The position numbers were made by a program, and so were the translations under genes. DNA of 63,962 nt from an uncultured Rhodospirillales bacterium (GTDB lineage Bacteria; Pseudomonadota; Alphaproteobacteria; Acetobacterales; Acetobacteraceae), in NCBI GenBank assembly GCA_903865895.1, contig CAIPLM010000288.1:1-63962 (forward strand). Direction: 5' to 3'. Shown in pieces: positions 57,527-63,962 of this stretch (positions within the stretch are counted from its first letter, which is position 1; the number at the start of each line of letters is the position of its first letter). The notes beneath the pieces are model-generated. The model saw only the letters and a program-made list of their open reading frames with translations. It had not been told where the DNA came from and did not search any database.

Positions 57527-58381
57527 TTACTTGAACAGGCTGAGCAGGCTCTGCGGCGCCTGGTTGGCGATCGAGAGCGACTGGGTGCCGAGCTGCTGGC
57601 GGATCTGCAACGACTGCATCTTTGCCGACTCCTTGGCGAGATCGGCGTCGATCAGGGCGCCGAGGCCATTGTTCAGCGCGTCGATCTTGTCGCTGTTGTA
57701 GCTCACCTGGTTGCTGACATAGGTCATGGCCGAGCCGTAGGTGTTCATCGCCGTGCCGAGCGAGGTCAGCTGGTTCATGAACGTCGCGCTGCCGGCGGTG
57801 CCGATCAGCGCCGCCACCGTCGCCGCGCCGTTGAGCTGCGTGCTGGTGAAGGTAATGCTGGCCATGAACGCCGAGCCACTGAACGTCGCGACTCCATAGG
57901 TGGCGGCATTCTCGTTGCGCACCACGGCCACGCCGCCGAAACCGCTATTGCCGCCGATATTGCCGACCAGGGTCTTGGAGCTGTAGGTCGCGTCCTGGTA
58001 GAAGGTCTTCATGTTGGAGACCAGGGACTGGTACTGCTGGATGTACTGCGCCCGCTGGGTGCCCTGGGTGTTGCTGTCCGCCAGCTTCACTAGCACATCG
58101 CGCGCCTTGGACATCGTATTGGACACGTTGTTGAGCGCGGTATTGGTGGTGGAGAGCAGGCCCTGCACGTTGCCGAGCTGCTGATTGGCGCTGGTCAGCG
58201 CGTTGACGTCCGAGCGGACCCGCTGGGCCACGGCGTAGGCCGCGCCATCATCGGTGGCGTCGGCAACGCGAAAGCCGGTCGAAATGCGCTTCTGCGTGGC
58301 TTGCAGCATCGAGTTGGTGGAGTTCAGGGACTGGAGCGCGATCGTCGCGCCCATGTTGGTGTTCACTGAGTTCAGAGGCAT
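57527..58381 (-). CDS. flagellin
   Basis: 284 residues from ATG 58381; the frame extends to 58447 but lacks flagellin-like sequence. The N-terminal coiled coil MPLNSVNTNMGATIALQSLN and C-terminal half LAKESAKMQSLQIRQQLGTQ ending SLLSLFK are the conserved D0/D1 domains, with a short variable centre. The size is typical of alphaproteobacterial flagellins. Ser/Thr-rich central residues (TFTSTQLNGAATVAA) would suit O-glycosylation. AGGA lies ahead of the start. Confidence 0.93.
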   Translation of the reverse strand: MPLNSVNTNMGATIALQSLNSTNSMLQATQKRISTGFRVADATDDGAAYAVAQRVRSDVNALTSANQQLGNVQGLLSTTNTALNNVSNTMSKARDVLVKLADSNTQGTQRAQYIQQYQSLVSNMKTFYQDATYSSKTLVGNIGGNSGFGGVAVVRNENAATYGVATFSGSAFMASITFTSTQLNGAATVAALIGTAGSATFMNQLTSLGTAMNTYGSAMTYVSNQVSYNSDKIDALNNGLGALIDADLAKESAKMQSLQIRQQLGTQSLSIANQAPQSLLSLFK

Positions 58382-58413
58382 GGCGATTTTCCTACTTGCC
58401 CTAGAGATGAAGC

Positions 58414-58442
58414 CTGCCCCCGCTTTTTTTGGCGGGCGTGGC
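58414..58442 (-). promoter_or_regulatory. hairpin in the flagellin mRNA leader
   Basis: On the minus strand CCCGC and GCGGG pair across an A-rich loop, with outer GCC/GGC arms separated by an internal loop, about 35-60 bases before the flagellin ATG. Flagellin leaders are the known target of FlbT, encoded just downstream. The role here is inferred. Confidence 0.4.
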
Positions 58443-58513
58443 AGCAAGGTCGCATCGAGTGATTAATGGGCGATGAAAGGCGGGGCGCTTTTTCGCCCGT
58501 GCCAACGGATTTC

Positions 58514-59605
58514 TCACCCAAGGAAGGCGGCCAGCGTCAGCCCGCGCAGTGCACCGAGCAGCTGGTAGGAGGATTGCAACTGGGTTTGCGCCGCCGACAG
58601 GTTGGACAGCGTGGCCGCCATGTCGACGTCCTGGGAGTCGCTGATGCGGGATTTCAGCGCCGTCGCGGTATCGGCCAGGCGCGCGCTCGCCGTGGTCATC
58701 GCCGCCTGCCGGTTGCCGAGCACGCCGGCATCGTCGCTGAGCGCGGTGATGGCGCCGCCCAGGCTGGTATGCACGTCATCGACCAGCGTCGCGTAGCCGG
58801 TGACGCTGGCCTGCCCGCTCGTCAGTGCGCCAATGGTCGCCAGCCCGCGCATGATGTCGCGGATGTAGGAACCGGTGGTGGATGCGCCGGAGGAGGCGAC
58901 ATCGGCATTGCCGCTGGCGATGATGCCCACCGGTTGGTAGCTGCCCGGCCCGGTCTGCACGATCGGGCGTAACCCGGCCAGCACGGCGGCCGACTGAGAA
59001 AATGCCGGGTCGAACGGCGAAGTTCCCGCGGTGTTGGAGGCCGCGGTGGCGCGCGTCGAGGCGATGGTCGCCGCCGCCCCGTTGGTGGCGAGCTGGCCCA
59101 CGGCTGAGGTGATCGAGGTCACCATCCCGCTGCTGTTGATGCTGTCCGGGCTCGGCACCGGCGGTACCGAGCCGTAGATGCCGGCGAAGACGTAGGTATC
59201 GCCGAACTTGCTATCGAGCAGCCCCGCCACTTGGCGCAGCGCGTCGCGCGCCGAGGCGGAGATGGTGTCGATCGCGGTGGCGTCGAGTCCGGTGAGGGTG
59301 TTGGTTTGGGCGAAGAACTGGCTGGTGATGTCGCTGATCTGCGACAGGGCGGATTGCGTTGTCGCCATCCGCCCGCTCGCGGCATCGACATTGGCCTGCC
59401 AGGTCTCGACCTGGCCGAGTGACTGGTTGAGGGTGAGTGAGGCGGTGGCGCTGTTGCCGAGCCCGGCATAGGTGTCGGAAATCAACCCGTCGCCGGCCTG
59501 GCGGGTCAGGGTGTCTAGTCTGCGGCGGACATTGGCAGCATCGCCGATGGCATTGGCCAGCGCGTCGCTGCCCGAGACCATGCTGCCATAGGTGGCGATC
59601 TGCAT
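58514..59605 (-). CDS. flgL: flagellar hook-filament junction protein FlgL
   Basis: 363 residues from ATG 59605. The N-terminus MQIATYGSMVSGSDALANAI and C-terminus DMAATLSNLSAAQTQLQSSY are flagellin-like coiled coils as expected for HAP3. FGDTYVFAGIYGSVPPVP is the conserved middle. FlgL joins the hook-filament adapter FlgK to the filament. It starts 17 bases after flgK. Confidence 0.9.
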   Translation of the reverse strand: MQIATYGSMVSGSDALANAIGDAANVRRRLDTLTRQAGDGLISDTYAGLGNSATASLTLNQSLGQVETWQANVDAASGRMATTQSALSQISDITSQFFAQTNTLTGLDATAIDTISASARDALRQVAGLLDSKFGDTYVFAGIYGSVPPVPSPDSINSSGMVTSITSAVGQLATNGAAATIASTRATAASNTAGTSPFDPAFSQSAAVLAGLRPIVQTGPGSYQPVGIIASGNADVASSGASTTGSYIRDIMRGLATIGALTSGQASVTGYATLVDDVHTSLGGAITALSDDAGVLGNRQAAMTTASARLADTATALKSRISDSQDVDMAATLSNLSAAQTQLQSSYQLLGALRGLTLAAFLG

Positions 59606-59622
59606 CGGGGCGCTTCCCTCGT

Positions 59623-61149
59623 TTACTGCACGGTTTGCAGAAGCTGCGACCACAGACTCTGCATCGTGGTGATCACACGGGCATTGGCGGAGTAGGCGTT
59701 CTGCAACGTGATCATGTGCGACAGCTCGGCATCCATGCTGACGCCGGAGCGCAGCGCGGCGTTTTGTTGCAGCACGGTCTGGGTATCCTGCGCCGCGGTG
59801 AGGGTGGCGGCCGCGCCGGCGGCATCGCCGGCCTGCTGGGTGACGATGCGGGTGGCGAAGGAGGTGAGGTCCGGCGCGGCGACGGCGGGGGAGGAGAGCG
59901 TGCCGCTTGGGCCCATCTGGGTCAGGTTCGGCCTTGGATGCGCGGCCCCTGGCGCGATATTGCCGCCGAGGGCGTAGGTCAGCACGTTGGTGATGAGGGT
60001 GGTGAAGCCGGACGGGCCGCCCGCCGGATTGGGTGTGAAGGGCAACGGCCCACCGGGCCGCGCAGCGACCGCGCCGGTCCCGTCGCGCACCAGCGAGGGA
60101 TTGGCCACGACGGCGGGGTGCACGACGATCTGCCCGGCATAGCCGACATAGGGGCCCTGGCGCGGCGGGGTGGCGGAGGCCGCGTAGAATGTGCCGGCGG
60201 GGTCGCTGAACAGGCCCAGCCCCTGGTCGGAGAAACGCGTTTGGATGGTGACCGCAAACTCGTCGAGCATCGCGTGGTCGGTCGGCAAGGCGGTGTCGCG
60301 TAGGTCGATCGCGCCGCCGATGGTGCCGGAGCGCATGGATTGCGTGACATCCACCCCGTTCAGCATCACCCCTGGCACCCCGCCGCCCGGGTAGTAGGAG
60401 GTCGGCCCCAGGCTGGCGCCGGCCACGCTGAGGCTACTGGTCCCGTTGGTGGGGAGTTCGAGCCCGCTCGTGGTGAACACTGTCATGTCCCCGTTGCTGC
60501 GGGGCACGAAGCTGAGCGCCAGGTAGCTCGACGCATGCATCGCCGCCGCGTCGCGCTGGTTCTCGAGATCCGCCGTGCCGGCGCCCAGCGCGCGGGCGCT
60601 GATGATCTGGCGGTTGAGGTTGCCGATGGTGGCCAAGTCGGCGTTCAGCCCGCCGATATCGCTCACCACCCGGTCATGCGCGGTCTGCCGCAGCGTGGCG
60701 ATCTGCGCCGAGGCATCGCGCAAATGGCCGGCCAGCGCGCTCGCTTGATCCACCACCGCCTGCTGCTGCGCCGTCACCGCCGGATCGGTCAGCAGAGTGG
60801 AGAAGGCGGTGGAGACATTGCCAAGGAGGGCGACAAGATCGGTGCCGGCGCCCGGCTTGCCCTGCATCGCGTCGATCTGCGACAGCGCATCCGCTCGTAC
60901 CGAGGCCTCGCCGGTGCCGGCATTCTGCATGGCGATGCGCGATTGCAGCGCGATATCGATATCGCGGGTGGCGATGCCGGTGGTGACGCCCATCGGCATA
61001 TCGCCGGCGCCCATCGCCTGTTGCTGCAGGCTCTCGTGCACGTAACCAGGGGTGTTCGCGTTGGCGATGTTCTGCGACACCACCGCGAGGCCGCGATTGA
61101 TGTTGGCCAGCCCCGACATGGCGATCGACAGCGGATCGACCTGCGCCAT
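59623..61149 (-). CDS. flgK: flagellar hook-associated protein FlgK
   Basis: 508 residues. The N-terminal rod motif LSIAMSGLANINRGLAVVSQ then NIANANTPGYVHE, and the C-terminus MDAELSHMITLQNAYSANAR are diagnostic of FlgK. It is the first adapter between hook and filament. It begins 32 bases after flgE, so flgE-flgK-flgL form one transcription unit. Confidence 0.93.
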   Translation of the reverse strand: MAQVDPLSIAMSGLANINRGLAVVSQNIANANTPGYVHESLQQQAMGAGDMPMGVTTGIATRDIDIALQSRIAMQNAGTGEASVRADALSQIDAMQGKPGAGTDLVALLGNVSTAFSTLLTDPAVTAQQQAVVDQASALAGHLRDASAQIATLRQTAHDRVVSDIGGLNADLATIGNLNRQIISARALGAGTADLENQRDAAAMHASSYLALSFVPRSNGDMTVFTTSGLELPTNGTSSLSVAGASLGPTSYYPGGGVPGVMLNGVDVTQSMRSGTIGGAIDLRDTALPTDHAMLDEFAVTIQTRFSDQGLGLFSDPAGTFYAASATPPRQGPYVGYAGQIVVHPAVVANPSLVRDGTGAVAARPGGPLPFTPNPAGGPSGFTTLITNVLTYALGGNIAPGAAHPRPNLTQMGPSGTLSSPAVAAPDLTSFATRIVTQQAGDAAGAAATLTAAQDTQTVLQQNAALRSGVSMDAELSHMITLQNAYSANARVITTMQSLWSQLLQTVQ

Positions 61150-61181
61150 GCCTCAGCCCCCGCTTCCGTTGGTCATGCCGC

Positions 61182-62492
61182 TCAGCGCTTCAGGTCGAGC
61201 GTCTGCTGCAGCATGTCATCCGCCGTGGTGATCATCTTGGCATTGGCGGAATAGGCGCGTTGGGCGACGATCAGGCGGGTGAACTCGGTGGCGATATCGA
61301 CGTTGGACTGCTCGACCGAGCCGGTGACGAGATTGCCGGCACCGCTCGACCCCGCACTATTTGCGAGCGCGGTGCCCGAGGCGTTGGTGGCGGTGAAGGA
61401 CTGACCGTCCTCGCGCTGCAAGCCGTCGGGGTTGTTGAACACGATCACCGGCACCTGCGCGATCCCGCGGGACTGGCCGTTGTCGTAGTTGACGATGATC
61501 TTGCCGGCGGTATCGGTGGTGACGCTGCTGAAGCTGCCGGGCGGCACGCCGTTCTGCGTCAAGCCGCGCAGGGTGTAGGTGGAGCCGGCATACTGCGTCA
61601 CCCCGGTGGACTGGCCGTAGACGCCGAGGTTGATGTTCACCACCTGCGGCCCGTTGCCGAAATCTGCGGTGAAGGCGAAATCGGCTGGCGAGCCGGTGGT
61701 GTAGCCGCTGGTCGTCACCGTGCCGGTGGGGGTGCTGATATTGCCCACCGTGCCGTCCGGCACCGGATTGCCGCTGGTGGTGGGCCCGAAATCGACGTTC
61801 ACCCCGCCCACCGCGGCGGAGGTGATATCATCCGGCACGTTGATCGCCACCGTCCAGCTGTTGGTGGCGTTCTGCGTCCAGTTCATCACCACGGTATGGG
61901 CGGTGCCGAGGCTGTCATAGATGTTCACCTGGGAGGTGACGGGCGTTTTGGATGAGGGGGTCGCTGGCAGGTTGGCGGAAAGGGTGAGCTGCGTGGTTGC
62001 CACCGGGCTGTCGATGGTCTGCGTCACTTGGATGGGCGTGATGGCGTTCTGGTTCACCACGCCGCTGACCGGATCGACCGACCAGCCGTTTAGGTACTCG
62101 CCAGCGCTGTTGGTGATGTAGCCGTTCTCGTTGAGCGAGAAGTCGCCGGCGCGGGTGAAGTAGGCGACGTTGGAGAAGCTCGGCAGCCCGGCGGTTGAGC
62201 CGGTGACATGGCTGACCGGGAAGAACCCCTGCCCGGCGATCGCCATCGCCAGCGGGTTGCTGGACTGGGCGAGCGTGCCCTGCACCGAGTTGGTGTAGTG
62301 CGGGCGGGTGACCACCGAACCCGGCGAATTCTGCGTCGCGGTGCTCTCCGTCAGATAGTCGACGAAGGTGGTCTCCACGCCCTTGTAGCCCACGGTCTGG
62401 CTGTTCGCGATGTTGTCGCTGATATTGCCGAAGGCCGCCGACTGGGCCCCGAGGCCGGTGATCGCCGTGCTCATGGCGCCGAATAGACTCAT
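61182..62492 (-). CDS. flgE: flagellar hook protein FlgE
   Basis: 436 residues from ATG 62492; the frame extends to 62753 but only the part from MSLFGAMSTAITGLGAQSAA is FlgE-like. NISDNIANSQTVGYKGVETT is the rod motif, QGFFPVS follows, then the hook domains, and the C-terminal SNVDIATEFTRLIVAQRAYS. FlgE polymerises into the hook. The preceding GGAG serves as ribosome site. Confidence 0.94.
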   Translation of the reverse strand: MSLFGAMSTAITGLGAQSAAFGNISDNIANSQTVGYKGVETTFVDYLTESTATQNSPGSVVTRPHYTNSVQGTLAQSSNPLAMAIAGQGFFPVSHVTGSTAGLPSFSNVAYFTRAGDFSLNENGYITNSAGEYLNGWSVDPVSGVVNQNAITPIQVTQTIDSPVATTQLTLSANLPATPSSKTPVTSQVNIYDSLGTAHTVVMNWTQNATNSWTVAINVPDDITSAAVGGVNVDFGPTTSGNPVPDGTVGNISTPTGTVTTSGYTTGSPADFAFTADFGNGPQVVNINLGVYGQSTGVTQYAGSTYTLRGLTQNGVPPGSFSSVTTDTAGKIIVNYDNGQSRGIAQVPVIVFNNPDGLQREDGQSFTATNASGTALANSAGSSGAGNLVTGSVEQSNVDIATEFTRLIVAQRAYSANAKMITTADDMLQQTLDLKR

Positions 62493-62705
62493 GCCGCTGT
62501 CTCCGCTGATCCGTTTGCCGCTCCTGACGGAGGGCGTGTGCTGCGTCGCAGGTTCCGTGCCAGCGGTGTGTGCGGCGGATTTCCGGGCGCGGCGGCGGCT
62601 GGGCGGCGGGCAGGTTTGTCCTGCCCGGCAGTCCTGACCCGGCAATTTCCGCCGGGTGCGCGGGGCGTGCGCCGCCAATCGCCGCGCATTCCTCCAGCCG
62701 CGCCG

Positions 62706-62722
62706 CTGGCCCGGCGCTTGCA
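62706..62722 (+). promoter_or_regulatory. candidate sigma-54 promoter for fliK
   Basis: CTGGCCCG-GCGC-TTGCA matches the sigma-54 consensus TGGCACG-N4-TTGCA at all but one base. The GG is at 62708-62709 and the GC at 62720-62721, exactly 10 bases between. Transcription would begin about 62733, just before the GGAG at 62741. Flagellar class II/III genes commonly use sigma-54 in alphaproteobacteria. No sigma-54 site was found for flgE in the other direction. Confidence 0.6.
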
Positions 62723-62753
62723 GTTCGGGACCGAGACAGCGGAGCGCACCCAT

Positions 62754-63962
62754 TTGCCCCTCGATATGCAGCCCAGTTCGGCCACAGCCCTTCCGCGTTC
62801 GGCGGCCTCGGCCCCGGCGATGCCGCTCCTGGCCAAGGATGCGAGCAATCTGGCCGGTGCGAGCGCCGATGGTGGCGTGGCGGCCCCGTTCGGCCTGGCG
62901 CTGCTACAGGCGATGCAGGCCGCACCCTCGCCGGGTGACCTGGCGCCTGGCGTGCCACCGGCCACGAACCCGGTACCCGACATTTCCGCCCCCTCCTTGC
63001 CAATCCCGGGCGATGCCACGGTCATGCCGCTGCTGCTGATGGCCGGCGGGGACGATGACGGAGTCGACGAAACCGCGCTGCCTCGAGGGGCGGGCGGTGC
63101 CGGGCCGGCTGTGGCCCGGCTGCGCAAGGCCGCGGCCGGGCCGAAGCCGGGCAATGGGATTGCCGGGATTTTTGACGACCCCGCGTCACCAACAACCGGC
63201 GCCACCGGACCCACACCGATGGATACCGCCGCGATGGTCGACCCGCCCGCGCCGGCGATCCCGGGCATGCCGCCACCCCCGTCACAGCCGTCCGATGGCA
63301 ATGGAGACAAGGCGGGCGCGCCCCGCGACGAACCGGCGGCCCCGGCACCATGCGGGGGGGCGACCAGTCATTCGGCGGCCCCGGCCGACGCCCCTCCGAC
63401 ACCGCAGGGCGTGCTGCGCGACAGCGCCGCCCCCCAGCCCGAACCAGCCCCCCCGGCCCCGCAACCCACGCCGGCACTGGCCGTGACAACGGAACCCGCG
63501 ACGACCACGGGGATCCCGTCACATCCCGCGCCCTCTGGCGCGCCGGCCCCGGCAGCGGCACCTATCGCGGCGACGGAGGGACGGCCGGAACTGATCTACC
63601 AGCCGCCGAGCCACCCCGGCGCGCCCGAACGGCTGACCCTGAAGCTGACGCCGGCGGAGCTGGGCTCGGTGACATTCGAGATCCGCGCGGCCAGCCAAGG
63701 GCCGCGCGAGGTGCATGTGCTGGTCGATCGGCCGGAGACGCTGGCGTTGTTCGAGCAGGATCACCAGCACCTCGCCTCCGCTCTGTCGCGCGCCGGCCTC
63801 GATGCCGAGGCAACGCAGGTCACCTTGCGGCTGGCCCATGGCCATCCCGCGCCGGACGCCCCGCCAGCGGCTCCGCAGGCGGCATCGCCCGCCCCATCCT
63901 TCGGTCAGGGCCAGTTCCCGCCCGGCGGGTCCGGCGGCGGCGGAGAGCGCCCGGCGCCGCAC
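62754..63962 (+). CDS. fliK: flagellar hook-length control protein FliK (3' end beyond window)
   Basis: The frame is open from TTG 62754 (GGAG nine bases upstream; ATG 62766 is the alternative) to the window edge, at least 402 codons. Residues to about 280 are Pro/Ala/Gly-rich and disordered, as in FliK. The C-terminal domain has ERLTLKLTPAELGSVTFEIR and REVHVLVDRPETLALFEQD, the LxLxPxxLGxV motif that FliK uses to switch export specificity when the hook is complete. It is divergent from flgE. Antisense frames on the minus strand (63022-63561, 63519-63962) have no recognisable content. Confidence 0.88.
   Translation, partial: MPLDMQPSSATALPRSAASAPAMPLLAKDASNLAGASADGGVAAPFGLALLQAMQAAPSPGDLAPGVPPATNPVPDISAPSLPIPGDATVMPLLLMAGGDDDGVDETALPRGAGGAGPAVARLRKAAAGPKPGNGIAGIFDDPASPTTGATGPTPMDTAAMVDPPAPAIPGMPPPPSQPSDGNGDKAGAPRDEPAAPAPCGGATSHSAAPADAPPTPQGVLRDSAAPQPEPAPPAPQPTPALAVTTEPATTTGIPSHPAPSGAPAPAAAPIAATEGRPELIYQPPSHPGAPERLTLKLTPAELGSVTFEIRAASQGPREVHVLVDRPETLALFEQDHQHLASALSRAGLDAEATQVTLRLAHGHPAPDAPPAAPQAASPAPSFGQGQFPPGGSGGGGERPAPH

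Noticed and set aside
61182-62753. Longer FlgE start at 62753
   Set aside because: The extra 87 codons are arginine-rich, overlap the fliK promoter region, and lie before the universal FlgE N-terminus.

Overview
The window is a GC-rich (upper-60s % by eye) chromosomal segment from a flagellated alphaproteobacterium. The FlaF/FlbT pair beside a short flagellin is the best lineage marker. An oxidative, acylase-rich gene content, a PEP-CTERM protein and AT-rich hairpin repeats suggest Rhodospirillales/Acetobacteraceae, but that last step is inference. No rRNA, tRNA or CRISPR array was seen. Only one candidate DNA-binding regulator (ModE-like) is encoded in 64 kb.

Layout. 1-123: tail of an IS630-type transposase. 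146-3372 (-): an Ldh-family dehydrogenase and a dimethylformamidase-like hydrolase, divergent from 3489-10326 (+): a complete dipeptide/oligopeptide-type ABC importer (binding protein, two permeases, two ATPases) followed by an aspartoacylase-like deacylase with an unusual N-terminal extension. 10454-12968 (+): rubrerythrin, an HdrD/GlpC-like Fe-S protein and DUF3501. 13079-14284 (+): an AT-richer secreted repeat protein, probably acquired. 14424-15344 (+): a Gfo/Idh/MocA dehydrogenase, convergent with a long minus-strand block.

15316-29825 (-) is the most interesting region. In transcription order it holds two Ntn (penicillin-acylase type) hydrolases, an enolase-superfamily protein, a sugar-binding protein, a second enolase-superfamily protein, two sugar permeases, a mutarotase, a GH31 enzyme with every sulfoquinovosidase signature residue (K/E/R/W/Y), and a fumarase/aspartase-superfamily lyase. 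Together these look like import and breakdown of a sulfoquinovose glycoside. The hallmark genes of the known downstream pathways are absent, so the pair of enolase-superfamily enzymes, the lyase and nearby dehydrogenases may form an undescribed route. Two nested-hairpin repeats sit inside this block.

29937-36045 (+), divergent from the acylases, is a second complete peptide-type ABC importer ending in an SDR dehydrogenase and a terminator. 36058-43530 holds a probable decayed gene, a TauE/SafE exporter, a ModE-like regulator, an amidohydrolase/lactonase, a PEP-CTERM protein, an ATP-grasp-like protein/MlrC/DUF2161 operon, a BtpA-family protein and a small CxxC ORF. 43544-44460 is a broken Baeyer-Villiger monooxygenase. 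44633-46973 holds a lone GspG pseudopilin, a luciferase-like oxidoreductase and an HSL-type esterase. 47041-51168 (-) is a ugpBAEC-type glycerol-3-phosphate importer, followed by apt (+).

51816-62492 (-) is a flagellar filament/hook block: flgE-flgK-flgL-flagellin-flbT-flaF, continuing into a TPR-methyltransferase, a TPR/SPINDLY-type O-glycosyltransferase and a GT2 glycosyltransferase that probably decorate the flagellin. A divergent fliK, preceded by a good sigma-54 site, runs off the right edge.
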